From NCBI RefSeq assembly GCF_018917235.1, contig NZ_JAHLOF010000012.1, positions 1-42,011 on the forward strand: a stretch of 42,011 nt of DNA. Direction: 5' to 3'. Shown here in pieces: positions 40,493 to 42,011 of the stretch. A program made the position numbers and the translations under genes. Positions within the stretch are counted from its first letter, which is position 1. Each line of letters opens with the position of its first letter. Source of the DNA: Metaclostridioides mangenotii. Its GTDB lineage: Bacteria; Bacillota; Clostridia; Peptostreptococcales; Peptostreptococcaceae. The notes beneath the pieces are model-generated. The model was not told where the DNA came from and ran no database searches. It saw nothing but the letters and a program-made list of their open reading frames with translations.

Positions 40493-40900
40493 TTGACTTG
40501 TGATACTATAAAAATGGAAATATCTACAAATCCAGACTACGTAGGTATAATAAGATTGGCTACGTCTGGTGTGGCTAATAAAGTAGGTTTTTCAGTTGAT
40601 GATATAGAAGATATTAAAGTAGCAGTCTCTGAAGCTTGTACTAATGCAATTAGACACAGCGAAGTTGACAATTTTTTAATTGAGTTTAAGATATTACATA
40701 ATGGGTTATGCATAGAAATTAAAGATCAAGGTAAGGGGTATGATGTTAATTCTATTGAAGCCATAGATTTAGAAAATCCGAAAGAGGGTGGACTAGGTAT
40801 TTATATAATCAAGACACTTATGGATAAGGTTGAGATAGAATCTAAAGATAAAGAAGGTACAATTATAAAAATGACTAAGTATTTAGGAGTTGATATTTAA
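40493..40900 (+). CDS. rsbW: Anti-sigma factor and kinase RsbW
   Basis: RsbW binds sigma B and phosphorylates RsbV, a partner-switch. It has 135 residues of the GHKL kinase fold, with the N-box EACTNAIRHSE (Glu47, Asn51) and the G1 box DQGKGYD (78-84). The start is TTG behind GGAGGG that lies in the last codons of rsbV. Its stop overlaps the sigB start (TAATG), so anti-sigma and sigma are made in step. Confidence 0.93.
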   Translation: MTCDTIKMEISTNPDYVGIIRLATSGVANKVGFSVDDIEDIKVAVSEACTNAIRHSEVDNFLIEFKILHNGLCIEIKDQGKGYDVNSIEAIDLENPKEGGLGIYIIKTLMDKVEIESKDKEGTIIKMTKYLGVDI

Positions 40901-41676
40901 TGAAAAATGTAGCTAATGCTACAAACTACTTAAATATGGATACGAAAGAGCTTTTTAAGTTATATAAAGATAGCAGTGATAGAGAAATTAGAAATATATT
41001 GGTTGAAAGATACCTATATTTAGCCAAGTTATTGTCTAAAAAGTATGCTAATAAAGGCGTAGATTACGAAGATATATATCAAGTTGCTTCATTGGCTTTG
41101 ATTTATGCTATTGATAGATATGATATCGATAAAGGTTTTGAATTTTCTAGTTTCGCGACTCCTACAATTGTTGGTGAAATAAAAAAATATTTTAGAGATA
41201 AAGTATGGACTCTAAGAGTACCAAGAAGAATTCAAGAATTAAATAAAAAAATAAGTGAAGCAAGAATTAAGCTCGAACAAGAAAATAAAAAATATCCTAA
41301 AGTAAAAGATATAGCTGATTATATTGGTTGCACCCAAGAAGAGGTATTAGAAGCTATGGAGGCTTCGTATGGGTATCAGCCCATGTCCCTTGACTCTTCA
41401 AGTAAAGATGAATCTGACGATAAAGATATAACTCTTATAGACAGAATAGGGAAAGAGGAAATTGACTTTAGCAATATAGAGTATAATGATTATATTAATA
41501 AATTTATGGATACTCTAAATGAACTTGAACTTAGAATATTTAAAGATAGATATTTTAATGAGAAAACTCAATCAAGTATAGCTAAAGAGCTTGAAATATC
41601 TCAAATGTCGGTATCAAGGCTAGAGAGAAAAGTGATCGAAAAACTAAAAAAAGACTATAATAAAAATAATTTTTAA
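40900..41676 (+). CDS. sigB: RNA polymerase sigma factor SigB
   Basis: Sigma B directs general-stress transcription. It has 258 residues: region 2 with YEDIYQVASLALIYAIDRYD and FSSFATPTIVGEIKKYFRD, region 3 around 105-150, and region 4 helix-turn-helix TQSSIAKELEISQMSVSRLE. The order ytxH-DUF948-rsbV-rsbW-sigB just upstream of an rRNA operon is that of C. difficile. Only eight bases separate its stop codon from the -35 of the rRNA promoter, and no terminator lies between. Confidence 0.94.
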   Translation: MKNVANATNYLNMDTKELFKLYKDSSDREIRNILVERYLYLAKLLSKKYANKGVDYEDIYQVASLALIYAIDRYDIDKGFEFSSFATPTIVGEIKKYFRDKVWTLRVPRRIQELNKKISEARIKLEQENKKYPKVKDIADYIGCTQEEVLEAMEASYGYQPMSLDSSSKDESDDKDITLIDRIGKEEIDFSNIEYNDYINKFMDTLNELELRIFKDRYFNEKTQSSIAKELEISQMSVSRLERKVIEKLKKDYNKNNF

Positions 41677-41684
41677 AAAAAGTG

Positions 41685-41713
41685 TTGACATGTTCTTTTG
41701 TGCGTAGTATAGT
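41685..41713 (+). promoter_or_regulatory. rRNA operon promoter
   Basis: TTGACA (41685-41690), exactly 17 bases and TATAGT (41708-41713). A 9-bp inverted repeat, CTTTTGTGC (41695-41703) and GCACAAAAG (41745-41753), has one arm in the spacer and the other in the early transcribed region. Confidence 0.85.
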
Positions 41714-41887
41714 ATTACTTGTAGCAAGTGACCACGAGGTCGCGGCACAAAAGGACAATCAACATAATAAAAAAAGATTGTTAAAAGAACATTGAAAATT
41801 AAACAGTAGGTTAATTTATAAGAAAACAAGAAACAAACCATATAAAGCCAGATATTTTGATAACAATAGTATCTGAGCCATCAAATT
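41714..41887 (+). other. rRNA leader
   Basis: No gene. The leader contains short hairpins: ACTTG/CAAGT (41717-41729), GACC/GGTC (41730-41741), ACAATC/GATTGT (41755-41781), and a CAGATA/TATCTG pairing just before the 16S start that may belong to the pre-16S processing stem. Confidence 0.6.

Positions 41888-42011
<124 letters not shown>

Overview
The window is the replication-origin region of a low-GC, spore-forming Gram-positive bacterium. The best fit is Peptostreptococcaceae, close to Clostridioides, Paraclostridium or Romboutsia. Supporting observations are the AT-rich sequence, the dnaA-dnaN-yaaA-recF-gyrB-gyrA order, the ytxH-DUF948-rsbV-rsbW-sigB block placed directly before an rRNA operon, a GerMN lipoprotein, and RpoB and GyrB residues that line up with C. 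difficile numbering (H502 and R505; D426 and R447). I do not name a species.

Left arm, minus strand, read away from the origin. rpmH, rnpA, yidD, yidC and jag come first. They are followed by mnmE, mnmG, rsmG and noc, then parA, parB and a cysteine desulfurase. A divergent pair follows: a GerMN lipoprotein (plus) and an HTH-TPR regulator (minus). Then come yedF, DUF3343, DUF951, an aminotransferase and a plus-strand LOG-family gene. After an 885-bp gene-free stretch comes rpoB-rpoC-rpsL-rpsG-fusA-tuf, with tuf cut by the window edge. The genes that normally precede rpoB (rplK, rplA, rplJ, rplL) are absent, so rpoB lies at a rearrangement joint.

Origin. oriC is bipartite. One DnaA-box cluster lies between rpmH and dnaA. 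A second, between dnaA and dnaN, has tandem DnaA boxes, a GC clamp and six DnaA-trios, the layout of a basal unwinding system.

Right arm, plus strand. dnaA and dnaN are followed by a threonine T-box riboswitch, a tiny open frame and homoserine dehydrogenase, forming a self-contained unit with its own promoter and terminator inside the usually compact dnaN-yaaA interval. Then come yaaA, recF, gyrB, gyrA, ytxH, a DUF948 gene, rsbV, rsbW and sigB. A ribosomal RNA promoter starts only eight bases after sigB, and the start of the 16S gene closes the window.

The genes are mostly housekeeping: replication initiation, segregation, topology, transcription, translation, tRNA modification and membrane insertion. 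The distinctive content is regulatory RNA and genome layout: a structured rpsL leader with a UACG-capped hairpin, the T-box unit, paired operator-like palindromes, a Noc-site-like palindrome beside a short noc, and the displaced rpoB operon. I found no phage, transposon, CRISPR or defence system.
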